A stretch of 64,000 nucleotides of DNA from Siphonodentalium dalli (lineage: Eukaryota > Mollusca > Scaphopoda > Gadilida > Siphonodentaliidae): contig CP136069.1 of assembly GCA_032622095.1 (NCBI GenBank), positions 7,764,036 through 7,828,035 on the forward strand, written 5' to 3'. The translations under genes and the position numbers were made by a program. Each line of letters begins with the position of its first letter. Within the stretch, counting starts at the first letter, position 1. This document shows, one piece after another, positions 41,106-52,115 of the stretch. The notes under the pieces are model-generated. The model did not search any database, had not been told where the DNA came from, and saw only the letters and a program-made list of their open reading frames with translations.

Positions 41106-41694
41106 ACTTCAATATATTCTGGACAATTCCTGGTTGTGTAAACTTAACACACATGTTTGTGCTAGAGATCTGTTACCAGAGAAGAAACCACAACATATTC
41201 AAGCATATATTGTGAACACGCACTCATCGGATCAGCCAGGAGAACACTGGACATTGATGTTATTCAAGGGAAGATCAGCTGTATACTTCGACTCATTTGG
41301 ACTACCACCACCGAGACGATATATGTTACCATTCATAAAAAGGAACTCATCAGCATGGACTATGAATACAACACGATATCAACATCGTGCGACAAATGTG
41401 TGTGGATTATATTGTATATTCGCACTCCACCACATGATGAAAGGAAAGAGGATGAAAATATTATTCAATTCTCGGGATTTCTTCAAGAATGACAGAACAA
41501 TAGTTCGATGGTTTGGAAAGCACTATGGTCGATTATACAGAAAAGCAAATTTGCTGTTGAATCAAACTTCACCAGGACATCGACGGCTGATATACATACA
41601 ACGCAAAGAAGACGACGACCAGATAACAACGAATGTGTCAACAACTCCACAAAATAGACTCTTTTTGTTATTGATTCAGCGTAGGATGTTGTAG
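41092..41694 (+). CDS. Adenain-like cysteine protease
   Basis: 200 residues. The catalytic triad pattern of adenovirus/Ulp1-type proteases is visible: GEHWTLML (His, about residue 50), VYFDSFG (Asp, about 65) and NVCGLYC (Cys, about 104), with the oxyanion region before it. Such proteases mature the capsid proteins of adenoviruses and Polintons. The C terminus is basic and variable. All catalytic residues are present. Confidence 0.92.
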   Translation: MQTAELQYILDNSWLCKLNTHVCARDLLPEKKPQHIQAYIVNTHSSDQPGEHWTLMLFKGRSAVYFDSFGLPPPRRYMLPFIKRNSSAWTMNTTRYQHRATNVCGLYCIFALHHMMKGKRMKILFNSRDFFKNDRTIVRWFGKHYGRLYRKANLLLNQTSPGHRRLIYIQRKEDDDQITTNVSTTPQNRLFLLLIQRRML

Positions 41695-41818
41695 GATGTT
41701 CAATTAAGTTTCTTCAAATCTGAGACCTTGTTTTTGTACATAAATTATTGTTCTTTGTTAATATTATTGATGTATAATAATATATTATTGTTCATTGTTC
41801 TTGTTCTTGTTTTTGAAA

Positions 41819-41824
41819 AATAAA
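41819..41824 (+). promoter_or_regulatory. Poly(A) signal after the late gene series
   Basis: AATAAA lies 125 bases after the protease stop, following a T-rich stretch. The right-hand genes thus appear to use ordinary polyadenylation, unlike the left-hand genes with stem-loops. Confidence 0.5.
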
Positions 41825-41943
41825 TGATAAATTTCAACAAAATCGTTTTCACTGTAGGACCCCCCACCAATTGATTCTGTTCGTGTCGATGTGTCATCTC
41901 TGGTCAGAATTATACAAACTTTAAATTAGTAATGAAAAAAATG

Positions 41944-42233
41944 TCTAAGTCCATTTTCATTTTTCGATCAGAAATGTCACATCAATGACAGGAACATCTA
42001 TCCTCAGGGTGGGAACTATGGCCCAGTACCCCCCAGACATGGGCACTATGGCCCAGTACCCCCCAGACATGGGCACTATGGCCCAGTACCCCCCCAGACA
42101 TGGGCACTATGGCCCATGGGCCATAGTGCCCATGTCTGTGGGGTACTGGGCCATAGTGCCCATGTCTGGGGGGTACTGGGCCATAGTGCCCATGTCTGGG
42201 GGGTACTGGGCCATAGTGCCCACCATTACTACT
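41944..42233 (-). repeat. Right terminal inverted repeat with internal palindrome
   Basis: Inverted counterpart of 25029-25320 with the same arrangement of three forward and three reversed 30-bp units around GGCCCATGGGCC (about 42117). Differences from the left end are few, for example one T for G in CATGTCTGTGGGG. Confidence 0.92.
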
Positions 42234-42475
42234 AATATAAGGGAATACATTGGCCTAACAATATTTACCATGATCTTGTAAGCCAGTGCATTCTCTTATA
42301 TTTGTGAGGCTCCCTTTGAGAGACTCACGTATATAAGAGAATGCACTGGCACAGGATTATTTAATGCTGCACCAGTGTAGTTCCCGTAATCAAAGGGTAC
42401 GTTAAACTTAATTGAAACAAGAGTTATTTCTGAAATAGATAAAGCACCACCTTAATTTCTCTGCTGAAGGGTTAA
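42234..42475 (+). mobile_element. Right part of hairpin MITE split by the Polinton
   Basis: Resumes with AATATA and GGGAATACATTGGCCTAAC, then a complete hairpin of the CATTCTCTTATAT family (about 42283-42355), and ends GAAGGGTTAA, complementary to the start at 24927. It contains the right copy of the 30-bp direct repeat. Confidence 0.7.
42402..42431 (+). repeat. 30-bp direct repeat, right copy
   Basis: Perfect copy of 24898-24927 in the same orientation. Here it lies inside the right part of the MITE, whereas the left copy lies just outside it. Confidence 0.85.
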
Positions 42476-43176
42476 AAATTAGATGCACAATATTTTTGTT
42501 CTGATATAATTATAAAATTATATAAAACTAAATAATCTTGTAAACGCACGAGTCCAAGTCTGCAAATAGTATGTCTATCATTTGCAGAATTAGCCCCCCC
42601 CCCCTAGGGGGTCAATTTAGTTATGCTACCTCTATGGAAATCTCCGAATATCTGTTATGGTATTATTTATTAAATTTTCGGCTTATTGATTACGGACTGG
42701 CTAGAGTGTCGTATAGGGCCTACGGCACTTTATTATACGCCCAACAGTGAATTATAGAAAAAAACGAGTTTAGATAAATATCGATATCACCCAGAAGGGG
42801 ATATAGAAGAATATACTTTCACACTAGCTTGCGCGTGCGACCGATTCACATGCGAGTGCCAATACTGTTTCCGGTTTGTACTATTGAAGAATGTCAAAGT
42901 GAAAGAACCCATTGTGATATTCTAAAATATATTATATTCACTGATACAGTTATAATTAAAATCTATTTTATGTTGAAATTCGACATATTTATGGCGGAAA
43001 TAAAGGGAAGAATACGGGAACTATATTTGTATATTCTGCGGATGGTGAAGTAGCATTGCGAGAACAGGCATCGATCAGCTGATGGCTTCAAAAATTATGC
43101 ATCGATTGAAGACGATTGTGATATCATTTAACGTCGTAAGTGGTGAATTTCTTTGGAAATGCGTATAATAAAAAGA
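42476..43176. other. Non-coding, MITE fragment
   Basis: A fragment of the GCAGAATGAGGT hairpin family lies at about 42583-42640 with a C-run. The remainder is AT-rich DNA without recognised coding sequence. Confidence 0.4.
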
Positions 43177-43331
43177 ATATCTAGTGTTTTTTTAGTGGAT
43201 ACCGAAAAATATGTCATTCGTGACCGCGACAAATGTTTATTTTCGCTCGCGGCAAGCCGCTCGCGAAAATAAACATTTGTCTCGCTCACTCATGACATAT
43301 TTTTCGGTATCCACTCAAAAACACTAGATAT
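43177..43331. repeat. Hairpin (about 155 bp)
   Basis: ATATCTAGTGTTTTT...GGATACCGAAAAATATGTC folds onto its complement around about 43254 with a GCTCGCGGC-AAG-CCGCTCGCG turn. It is probably a foldback MITE. Confidence 0.8.
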
Positions 43332-44481
43332 CCTCTATTTATCCGAACTGCTAAAGTGTTGTATACGGTACTTTAGCCAAACTGCTAAAGTACCGTAGAT
43401 CTATGCGCTGCTTGCATGACGTAATTTGTCACGTCAAATGTGCGCGTTCGTCACGATCACAACGAGCAGCGCCAGAGCGCTGAATTATTCAACGCCGATT
43501 CCACGGGCACATGTGGTACTGGCTCTATGACGCTTCGACGCTCTGCTCTGTTCACCGTCATGCACAGTGTAACGACGTATTCTCATAGAGCCAGCGTCTA
43601 GTCCAGAGCACATGTATGCTATACTATGCTCAATGCGGGAATTCGAGCGTTTTCAGACAACACGAGATAATTGGGGGTTTTAATCCACGTAGAATGATCC
43701 ATTTTGAAAATCTGAATCACGTGGCTGGTTAGAGTATTACTGTAAATTATGGACTCGAAAGAAACTATATGTAGACGAGTCACGAATGATGGAAGAGAAA
43801 AAATTCTATGATATCCACCCTCAATTAGAGGGACTTGCGATGCATTTCTAGGGGGACTTGCTGCATTTCTGGGGACTTGCTGCATTCGGGGACTTGCTGC
43901 AATTAGGTAAACCCCTTTTTTGTTCCGCGCACTGTTTCGAGGTGCCGTCTAATTTTTCTCAAACAAAGTCGTACAGTAATAAGTGCGCGAAAAGTCTTAA
44001 ATTATCGGCCTTGTTTGACCTTGTCCTTGACACACATTTTCATGATCGTATGTTGTGTGTCGTCATCGGAATATCATTGAATTTTTTCTCTCCCATTATT
44101 CGTGTTTTTATAAATAGTCTGGTCAATATCTGTGGAAAACAAGATGGTAACTTCATGAAAACATCGAAGGTAAGCTGATATTTGAATATATATACTAGTA
44201 TTGTCTATTGAGCATTGTAAATAAAGCCTGAGACAGAGGTATCACTATCAGTATCAGTAATACACACAGTATGGTTATCACTGTCACTCACTGTGTTAGT
44301 GTGTCAGCGACTCAGCGTGTGTCGTTTTCGTTTCATTCCACGTATAGCAATCAGTGAATCACTCATTCACCGATACTGCATGCTTGTCATGATGAGGATC
44401 AGTGAATTTGAAACTTGGATCTGCTTGGATTGGAATGGAAGAAAATTGAAGTTCACCTGATGACAAGGCAGTAACATGGCC
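43332..44481. other. Non-coding with a short tandem repeat
   Basis: About four copies of GGGGACTTGCTGCATT lie at about 43847-43905. An imperfect inversion (GGCTCTATGA and its complement) lies between about 43520 and 43600. No gene is supported. Confidence 0.4.
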
Positions 44482-45790
44482 TAGTCCAACAATTTAGACG
44501 ATTCGGATTAAGGCCTATTTTAATATTTGGACATTTATGTGGCCTTAATCCCTCATTGGAAACGGGCCCACTCGCCCCAGGGCCAGCTCGCCCCAGTCGA
44601 CCTGGGCCAGCTCGCCCCGAGCCAGCTCGCCCCGGGCCAGCTCGCCCCAAGGGATAATGTCTTATTGCTTTCGTTTTGCTTGCTTTCTCTCTCTCTCTTT
44701 CCTCTCTCTCTCTATAAGCCAAAGGGTTGTCGGGAGATAGATTGGATAGTTGGGTAGCAGTGATAATTATTTATTGAATATGTGAATGAATATGTAAAAA
44801 TACGACGACTAATATAACGGAATATGAATGAATGGATGATGAATTATTCTCCACAATCAGTTGGCCGCCGCTCCTCTCGATGCTTTGCTCTTAAGATATA
44901 ATCTAGCACATTTCTTCAGGAATGCACCTGTCGTCAGTTCTTGTGGATCTGCTGTGTAGGAATCCCATAGGTCACGGATCTGTTTTGCCTTCTGTGTGTA
45001 CGCCGTCCGGCTGTCGGTTTCAAGGTCGATGGCTAAGACGTTTAACTCTACAATTGATGCCTATGCGCTAGACACAAGGAGGGGCATTCCACGCTGAGAT
45101 CCTGTTGGTAGGATCTGGTATGTAACCGGTTCATCTTGTGGAATGTTGGCTTCTGTCGGTAGACTGGAGGCAATCGTCGCACTGAAGAGCATGCTGGAAA
45201 GTGATTATCTATCACACTGAAGCCATCTCACCCTCTGAAGTGTGAGATGTGATTAGTCGACTGGTTACTGTGTAAACAACCTGCTTCTATTGTTTTGATA
45301 GGATATGAATGGGGATAATAACGACTTCTAAGGGTTTCCCAAACTCCAGAGATAGTGAGATGAACTCAGAGAATAAGAGAAACTTTAATATCCAGAATGT
45401 GAAAACAGTTCATTATTGTTATTTATGAATTCGCCGGTTCGTCGTTCAAACCAACTAGTGTGATATACTGCATGGCTATTTGCTAACAAACGTGCCTAAA
45501 GTAATCCAAATGTCAAAAATGATGGACATAACTCCGACATAACTCTGAAATATATCATAATCTGAACTTAAGAAATTAATATATTAATATATATTAACTT
45601 ATTTACAACTTTAATACAAATGTAATACCCGGGCCAGCTCGCCCCTGAAAGGTGGGCCAGCTCGCCCCAAAAACGGCCTGGGGCGAGCTGGCCCTGGGGC
45701 GAGTGGGCCCGGATCCCCCTCATTAATACAATCGTAAATGTCCAAATATTAAAATATGTATTAATCCGAATAGTCTAATTTGTTGGACTA
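44482..45790. mobile_element. Inverted-repeat element with GC-rich sub-ends
   Basis: The outer ends TAGTCCAACAATTTAGAC and their near-complement at 45760-45790 enclose inner, perfect GC-rich inverted ends (CGGGCCCACTCGCCCC, 44563 and 45711). The inner ends include tandem GGGCCAGCTCGCCCC units. The middle carries a minus-strand frame with one stop. No known transposase motif. Confidence 0.65.
44857..45192 (-). pseudogene. Unrecognised ORF with one in-frame TAG
   Basis: Reading the minus strand from ATG 45192, a frame of 111 codons runs to TGA at 44857 with a single TAG after about 35 codons. Before the stop the product reads MLFSATIASSLPTEANIPQD. After it comes IVELNVLAIDLETDSRTAY..QIRDLWDSYTADPQ..LKKCARLYLKSKAS, which looks like real protein rather than chance. 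A CTTTCCAG lies just before the ATG, so it could be an exon. It may be a decayed gene carried by the surrounding element. Family unknown. Confidence 0.4.
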
Positions 45791-45972
45791 TAACATGGCC
45801 CATGGGGAACTTGTAGCAAAAACATATTGAAATATATACCTCATATACTACCACAGGGGGGGGGGGTCACTAATTCGGTACTGAATAGCGCCGAACGCTG
45901 TCAACGTTGATTTTCTGACTCACTGCACCAATTTTTGTCGCGTATTGCTATTTCCAAAAGTGATATATAAAC

Positions 45973-48900
45973 TAGTGTTCAAACGATTAGTCGACAAATA
46001 ATCGTCGACGTTGGTTTATCGGAAAATCGACTCTAACTTCCACAGTCGACTAGTCGGAATACAGTATATAATCTCATCAGCTGGCCTTGAAAATGCATGG
46101 TTTCACTAAATGTGGGTCAGAAAAGCAGCAAAGATAGCTAGTCTATGTTCAAGAAGTCTTCCAAAGTCCGAACATATGTACTAGTAATAATGTCGAGCTT
46201 GACATAGAACTACGCCGAAATTCGCCGTTGCGATAATTCAAGTTAACCACTATTTTGGTTCAAATAGTCATGAAACGGTGACAATTAACTTGCTGAGAAC
46301 ATTATTCTTTTTATACCCCGCTGGGCAAAACAAGTGTCCACTTAACCGCGGTGCGGTTTGCGTTCCCACCGCGGCCGAACTGCAACTACACCGCGGCTCC
46401 ACCGACTGACTGCCGTTCGGCCGCGGTGTACTTGCCGTTCGGCTGCGGTGTACTTGCCGTTTGGCCGCGGTGTAGTTGCCGTTCGGCCGCGGTGTACTTG
46501 CGTTCTTGGAATTATGTTGAAAAACACAAAGAGGGCACCATAAATAAGGCTTGATTGAGGCCATTGTCTAAATACCGTCCGCAGACGATCTATTATATGT
46601 TTGAGGGCTAATCTGTCTGGTGACAAGGTGTGATAATCTTTTAAGTAGTCAACGTCCCACCAGTAAACTGTCATAAAATCAAGGTGTCATAATCCACCCT
46701 GATTAGAAAAGGCTCCCGCTGTTAATTATTAGGCGACACGGAAGTGTGATGTTGCCGACAACAGACTCCATCAAAATTTGGCAGCACGTGTCTTTTTGAA
46801 AAATAAGCATTGGAATGCCGTGCACACGTGGCAGCCTCATCATTAGAGAATTGAATCACCATCCTGTCATTTAAGACTGATTATAAAAATAAGGATTATG
46901 GTTTGTTGTCGCATCCTACTTTGAACTGTTGTTTGTTTGCCCATGTTTAAATATTTGTTATTGTGATGTTGTTTTCTCTTGTTGAAATATATTTTTTTTA
47001 CATTAATTTAAACTATAATTTGGTTTGAATTATATACTGACTACAGCCACCCATGTGGACCTCCTTTTGGAATTTACTGCCGTCCATTGAATGTATAAAA
47101 ATCTGTGCCAGAATTTCTTCAGAATGAACAATAAAGAGCGTTTGTGCGTGATAAGGTATTTTTCGCCTGCGAAGATTTTATCCTTTCAACACCGTAGTTA
47201 CTTTAAAGACAAGACCGCGGCAGCATGCCAGTTGACCTTTGATAAAACTTGAAAGGGAATATCGAGGAGAAAGTGACATGTCACAATCATGTTAACTCAA
47301 ACAGTTACGATGTAGCAAACAATGACGATTGCTACAGTCCTCGCGCCCAAATTCTGAATAATCCTGACGTAATTCGCGTGCATCTGGCATTTGAGATATA
47401 CAGATGTGCGCAAAATTAACTGTGATTATCAACCTCCCAATCAAGGGTTTCACTCACTTTTTTGTGGCAATATACGTAAACAATACTTTATAATGGATAT
47501 ATAACAAAATAAAAATTTAATGATGCATGCATGGTTTATACATCCATTGAATAAAAGAGACAACGTGGTTCGTTTATGTGGATTTGCAATAGATCGGATA
47601 TGGGAGATCATGGGATGATTATAGAATTGTGCTAAATTAATCGGCTTTCCTGGAAACACGGCACCAGAGTGCATCACTTCAACGAAATGGGAATATCTGA
47701 GAATGTACTTCCGTTGCGAAAACAAAAGTATTGTGGTTCTCCGTTTTTTTTTACGCTGTGTATTCCAATGTTTATTTATTTACGAAACTCTATTTCTCTT
47801 TCACCCTTGAATGAAGTAATTACAGTAAGCATGTTTGTTGAGATACTATACTTTTCAATATATGTCATAGCTGTCTGGTTTCTAAAATCCAGATTCCTAC
47901 ATAAATTATAGGCCACCAGTAATAGACGCATGCATGACGTTTGACCGCGTGGTTGTTTGTGCACGCGAGGTTTTCCCCGAATTATCTGCATTTTCTGATC
48001 AGGGCTAGTGGTTTTCATAACTTGTCAACATGACAATTTTTATTAGAATATGATGACTAAAATCTTATCTGTAGGAATGTTGGTAGAGTATACAATAAAT
48101 GGTGTATTTTCAATAGCTTGTTGTTAATGCATAATAAAACGGAAAAATTAAATGAATTGAAAAGCATACTGCCCGCCTCTAATTTCGGGGAAACGTGTGC
48201 ATTATTCATTTTGACCTTATACACGTGTCCCATTACAATTATAACAAAAATTTCAACACACATTGTTTGTGTAATCTTTATTCAGTCCATCGTCGGGTGG
48301 AATTATAGAGCAAAGCGTAAAATGTCGCGTATTTCCAGTTTCTGACGCTGGCAGTTAATTTTCACTTTGCAATGGATTTGCTACATATGGATTGAGAATA
48401 TTACACTTTTATTCAATATGCTCATTTGACCATATTTAAAAAATAAATAATAGCAACTCTAATAAAAAACATGGGACTAATTTTATTTACTTATTCTCGG
48501 TTATGGTGTCAAAGAATACCACATTAGAACAAAATATCGGTAAGCTCCTCCCACAGCCAACCAATTAAAGCAGAGAATAAAATCTCACAAACTAATCCTG
48601 GATGATTGACAGGTGTATGTCGACGTGATAGCATGCACGGGATCGACGCATGACTTGAATTTTTTTTTATATTTGACAACAAAGTTCTATTAAAATCTTC
48701 GTTAGATTGTTGAAACAATGGGGTTAAATATAAATGTGATTCGTCATAATGAACTTAAAGCCGATATTATGTACGGATTTAAATTTCCTTCAATTAAAAA
48801 TACTAACCTTCGTATATTTCTACTAATAAAAAACATGTTTTAAACTCGAGAAAAAAGACGATACAAACCAGAAATCTAACCCCGGTGTACATGCCGTTCG

Positions 48901-49706
48901 GCCGCGGTGTACTTGCCGTTCGGCCGCGGTGTACTTGCCGTTCGCCCGCGGTGCTCAACCGCGGTTACACAAAGTGACACCGCGGCCGAACGGCAAGTAC
49001 ACCGCGGTGGCAGTGGACACTTGTTTTGTCCAGCGGGGTATATATATATACTCCCTATACCGCGGACGCACATATTCGTAGTGCGCTAGGCCTCAGTGCG
49101 CATTTCTAACCAACAAAGGTAAAGAGGGAGGGGCTTCCACAAAAGTGTTCGTCGATACTAACTGAGTCTAACTCTCCGCTTGCTACGTATGCCTTACAGA
49201 AGTTATGGCAACTTACAAAGTACAGTAGGCCTATGTATACGCATCATCGATTCATCGTATATATAATCATTATAATGTGTGTCACACAGTGTGTTTTCTT
49301 TTTTTGATTTTGAGCTGACTCTGAGACTGAGTATCGTTTATTTTCTATACCCTGGCAGGGAAGTATTTATTTGATTTCATGATTAAACAGAAAATCCCTC
49401 AATTATTTCCTCAATTATTTATTTTCATTATCATCGTAGATTCGTAGGGAACTTATTTGCGATCGGTGGGTTTCTAGAGCACTGGTTCATTTGCAACAAA
49501 ACCATGTGATGTGTCATATTTGTGATTCAATTCTCCGATCACAGTAGAGTGTAAATATTGTGATGATGGCACGGAATTTTTAATTTTCTTTCACATGTGT
49601 TTCATAAGTATAAGGTTGGTGATGTATTTGGCCGACTAGTCTACATCGACTTGACTTTTGGGGTTCGACTAGTCGACTCCAGAATCCCAGAGTCGTTTGA
49701 ACACTA
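45973..49706. mobile_element. hAT element (non-autonomous) with nested insertion
   Basis: The ends TAGTGTTCAAACGATTAGTC and GAGTCGTTTGAACACTA are inverted. ATATAAAC flanks both sides (45965-45972, 49707-49714), a perfect 8-bp target duplication. Only about 1 kb is hAT sequence; 46316-49038 is another element inside it. No transposase frame was recognised. Confidence 0.82.
46316..49038. mobile_element. 2.7-kb TIR element with CCGCGG subterminal repeats
   Basis: The ends CCCCGCTGGGCAAAACAAGT and CTTGTTTTGTCCAGCGGGG are inverted, with TA on both sides. Subterminal tandem repeats of CCGCGGTGTACTTGCCGTTC lie at about 46350-46500 and 48890-49010. The interior (46560-48880) is AT-rich without a recognised gene. 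A related 415-bp copy lies at 51613-52027. The TA flanks could be a Tc1/mariner-type target duplication. Confidence 0.7.
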
Positions 49707-49714
49707 ATATAAAC

Positions 49715-50110
49715 CCTCCTTACCATGTAATGTACTGTAGAATGCCGATATAACCTGTTTTGTACTTTCAAGTGGAAGAAATCTTTCTAATCGAACCATA
49801 AACATGGCCTGATTCGCCATTAATCATGGCAAAATATGCCCTCTTTCTGATTGGTCGATATTCACGTGGCTTTGTTTACGAAAACACGGTCAGAAAAAAA
49901 ACATTATGTATATTAAATATCGACCAATGAGAAAGAGTCACATTTGCTAACACCGTGTGCATAACGTAACTATCACAAGTATAACATACTCTGATAACAA
50001 CTTATCACCAATTTCATGCTTAAGACATTTTAAACATATCATCTTCGGCTTGTTTTATTTTATTTTTATTAAAAGGAATAACAAATGGGGGTAATCTCAT
50101 ATATATTTTG
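49715..50110. other. Non-coding with imperfect inverted repeat
   Basis: TTTCTGATTGGTCGATATTC (about 49844) and a near-complement (about 49911) form a loose hairpin, perhaps a decayed MITE. Nothing else is recognised. Confidence 0.4.
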
Positions 50111-50545
50111 AAGACCTCTGTCTGTTTGCTTGTATGTCTGTATGTTTGTCTGTATGTCATTTATACAAATCTACGATTCTCGACCGATCGGGACGAAACT
50201 TGGTACGTGTGTGTAGTTTGACCAGGCGGTGAACGTTGTCGTATTGGCGAGCCCGTGCGGCGCCCGCTTCGCGCATGCGCAGACGAGATCTCGGAAACGG
50301 GTGGAGCTATCGACTTGAAATTTGGTATGTGAATGTATCTTGCCCCGGATACGAATTTTATCGGGTCGCCGAGCCCGTGCGACGCCAGCTTCGCGCATGC
50401 GCAGACCAGATCTCAGAAACGGGTAGAGCTATCGACTTGAAATTTGGTTTTTGAATAGCCCGGACAACAACGTCGGGCTGGGTAGAGCTATCGACTTGAA
50501 ATTTGGTTTTTGAATAGCCCGGACAACGTCGGGCTCATCGGCTAG
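50111..50545 (+). mobile_element. Helitron-like element end
   Basis: A CTGTCTGTTTG tract opens the segment. A block with CGAGCCCGTGCG and ATCGACTTGAAATTTGGT is then repeated two to three times. The end is a hairpin (AGCCCG...CGGGCT) followed by CATCGG and CTAG (50542-50545) before T. It shares its layout with 14960-15454, so both probably belong to one non-autonomous Helitron-like group. Confidence 0.55.
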
Positions 50546-51123
50546 TAAATATATATAACGACAAATAGAATCAAATTGGTCATTTTCTTGGTACAGGCAA
50601 ACAAGGTACGAAAATTGGTGAAATCTGAGTACGAACGTCGGAGTGTTGATCCCCTATCGTATTCCGTTAATCACCAACTGTGGAGTGCATGTTCACGGTC
50701 TGGTTTGAAGCAATTTTCTCACTTCAAAGTATACAAAAGTTGTTTTTAGACATTCCACTGCATTTGACAGTGTAAGGAGGTTTTTATTCACTTTTGAAAG
50801 AAGAAAAACAAGCGACAATGCTGTTTACGCGGCCATAATCGGTTTGGTGAGTCAGAAATGCAACGAATTTCGGGAATCGGAAACCGAAAGATGTCTAGCC
50901 TTGTCTACCAAGTGCCTGTGGGCAGTACTAGTAGTAGTACGTAGCTCATTTTGTCATAAAGCCCGATTGACTCATTGAGGCTAATGGGGTCGTTTTATAC
51001 ATAAATGCACACCAGTCTCAGTCTGCGCGAGATTAAAATGTTGCTGTAAATAATTGCCATCTGCTTCAGTTCAGACTGTTTTTCTTCCGTAGTTCTAATA
51101 AACTTAAAGGCATTTGTTTATCA
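50546..51123. other. Non-coding
   Basis: The about 90-bp stretch around 50941-51035 (GCATTTATGTATAAAACG context) has a diverged inverted copy near 56740-56830. No coding sequence is recognised. Confidence 0.4.
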
Positions 51124-51163
51124 TGTAACAGAGAGTGAGAGAGAGAAGTGCGGGAGTCTCACC

Positions 51164-51283
51164 GAAAGTTGGCAGCACCCGGAATCCCAAGCCGGTCAAC
51201 CATCCAAGGACTAACCGAGCTCGACATTGCTTAACTTCAGTGAACACACAAAGCGTCTAACAACCGTGACCATGATATCTAGA
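51164..51283 (-). rRNA. 5S rRNA-like sequence (probably pseudogene)
   Basis: On the minus strand the segment aligns in order with animal 5S rRNA. It has an A-box-like AGTTAAGCAATGTCGAG, a C-box-like TTAGTCCTTGGATGG, and the GGTGCTG-type 3' part. The 5' third is diverged (ATCATGGTCACGGTTGTTAG against the usual start). Substitutions in the internal promoter suggest that it is not a functional gene. Confidence 0.6.
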
Positions 51284-51458
51284 CCTCTCGAGCAGAGAAG
51301 TCATCGGCCTTCTATATTTAAAATGCGACCACTAAACTACTCCCCCGTTCTTTTGAGATTCACCGAATCTCATCCGAGTCCTCCCCCAGAGCGGTCGCTC
51401 TGAGGAGCGGACGAGCCCCCAGTGTAACAGAACGCGAGAGAAGTGCGGGAGTCGCACC

Positions 51459-51537
51459 GAAAGTTGGCAGCACCCAGAATCCCAAGTCGGTCACCCATCC
51501 AAGGACTAACCGAGCTCGACGTTGCTTAACTTCGGTC
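51459..51537 (-). rRNA. Truncated 5S rRNA-like sequence
   Basis: Second copy with the 3' two thirds only (TTAAGCAACGTCGAGCTC, TTGGATGGGTGACC). The box C region is closer to the normal 5S sequence than in the first copy, but the 5' domain is missing. Confidence 0.6.
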
Positions 51538-51612
51538 TCTCAAGCAGAGAAGTCATGGGCCTTCTATATTTACAATGTGACCGCTATGATAATATTGATC
51601 ATCGGTCGCATC

Positions 51613-52027
51613 CCCCGCTTGACAAAACAAGTGTCCATTGGCACCGCGGTGTATTTGCCGTTCGGCCGCGGTGTCAGAGTTTGTAACTGCAGTTGAGCAC
51701 CTCGGCCAAATGGCAAGTACACCGTGACCGAACGGCAAGTACACTGCGGCCGAACGGCAAGTACACCATGGATGAAAGCCTTATTGAAAGGCAACTACAA
51801 CGCGACCGAATGGCATGTACACCATTGTTAGATTTCTGGTTTGTATCGTCTTTTTTCAGTTTAATGAACGTACACTGCGGCAACTAGATGTACTCCATGG
51901 CCGAATGGCAAGTACACTGCGGCCCAACTGTAGTTAGCTGGTGGAGCCGCATTGTAGTCGCATTTCGGCGGCGGTGGCAATGCTAACCGCACCGCGGTTA
52001 AGTGGACACTTGTTTTGTCCAGCAGGG
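51613..52027. mobile_element. Short copy of the CCGCGG-repeat TIR element
   Basis: The ends CCCCGCTTGACAAAACAAGT and CTTGTTTTGTCCAGCAGGG are inverted. The interior is a series of diverged CCGCGGTGTACTTGCCGTT repeats in both orientations. It is the same family as 46316-49038. Confidence 0.75.
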
Positions 52028-52115
52028 TACATGTACATGATTTGACTTTATATTAATAGTGTGGTATTAAACAGGGACAAAAAGAACTGCATTAGTCTGG
52101 CTGTTGAAGGGTTGA

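Larger units (their letters stand above)
25029..42233 (+). mobile_element. Complete Maverick/Polinton (adintovirus-like) element
   Basis: The 17,205-bp element starts AGTAGTAATGG and ends in the exact complement. It is flanked by AATATA on both sides (25023-25028 and 42234-42239), the 6-bp target duplication typical of Polintons, and has terminal inverted repeats of about 290 bp. It encodes the expected core set: protein-primed family B DNA polymerase, retroviral-type integrase, FtsK/HerA-type packaging ATPase, adenain-like protease, penton-like and double-jelly-roll capsid proteins, plus conserved accessory proteins. Almost all frames are open, the terminal repeats are nearly identical and the target duplication is perfect, so insertion was recent. 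One small accessory gene is out of frame (35779-36107). Such elements can behave as integrated virus genomes. Whether this copy is still active cannot be read from sequence. Confidence 0.95.
51124..51595 (-). repeat. Two tandem units (about 299 bp) with 5S rRNA-derived cores
   Basis: Units begin TGTAACAG at 51124 and 51423 and share GAGAAGTGCGGGAGTC, the 5S-like core and a tail GGCCTTCTATATTTA. The second unit lacks about 45 bp of the core and is cut off by the element at 51613. This could be a remnant of a 5S gene array, a 5S-derived SINE, or a small LTR-type element carrying 5S sequence. Confidence 0.65.

Noticed and set aside
51124-51595. Calling the 5S-containing repeats a Cassandra-like LTR element
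   Set aside because: The TGTAACAG starts are suggestive, but no matching CA end, primer-binding site or target duplication was found.
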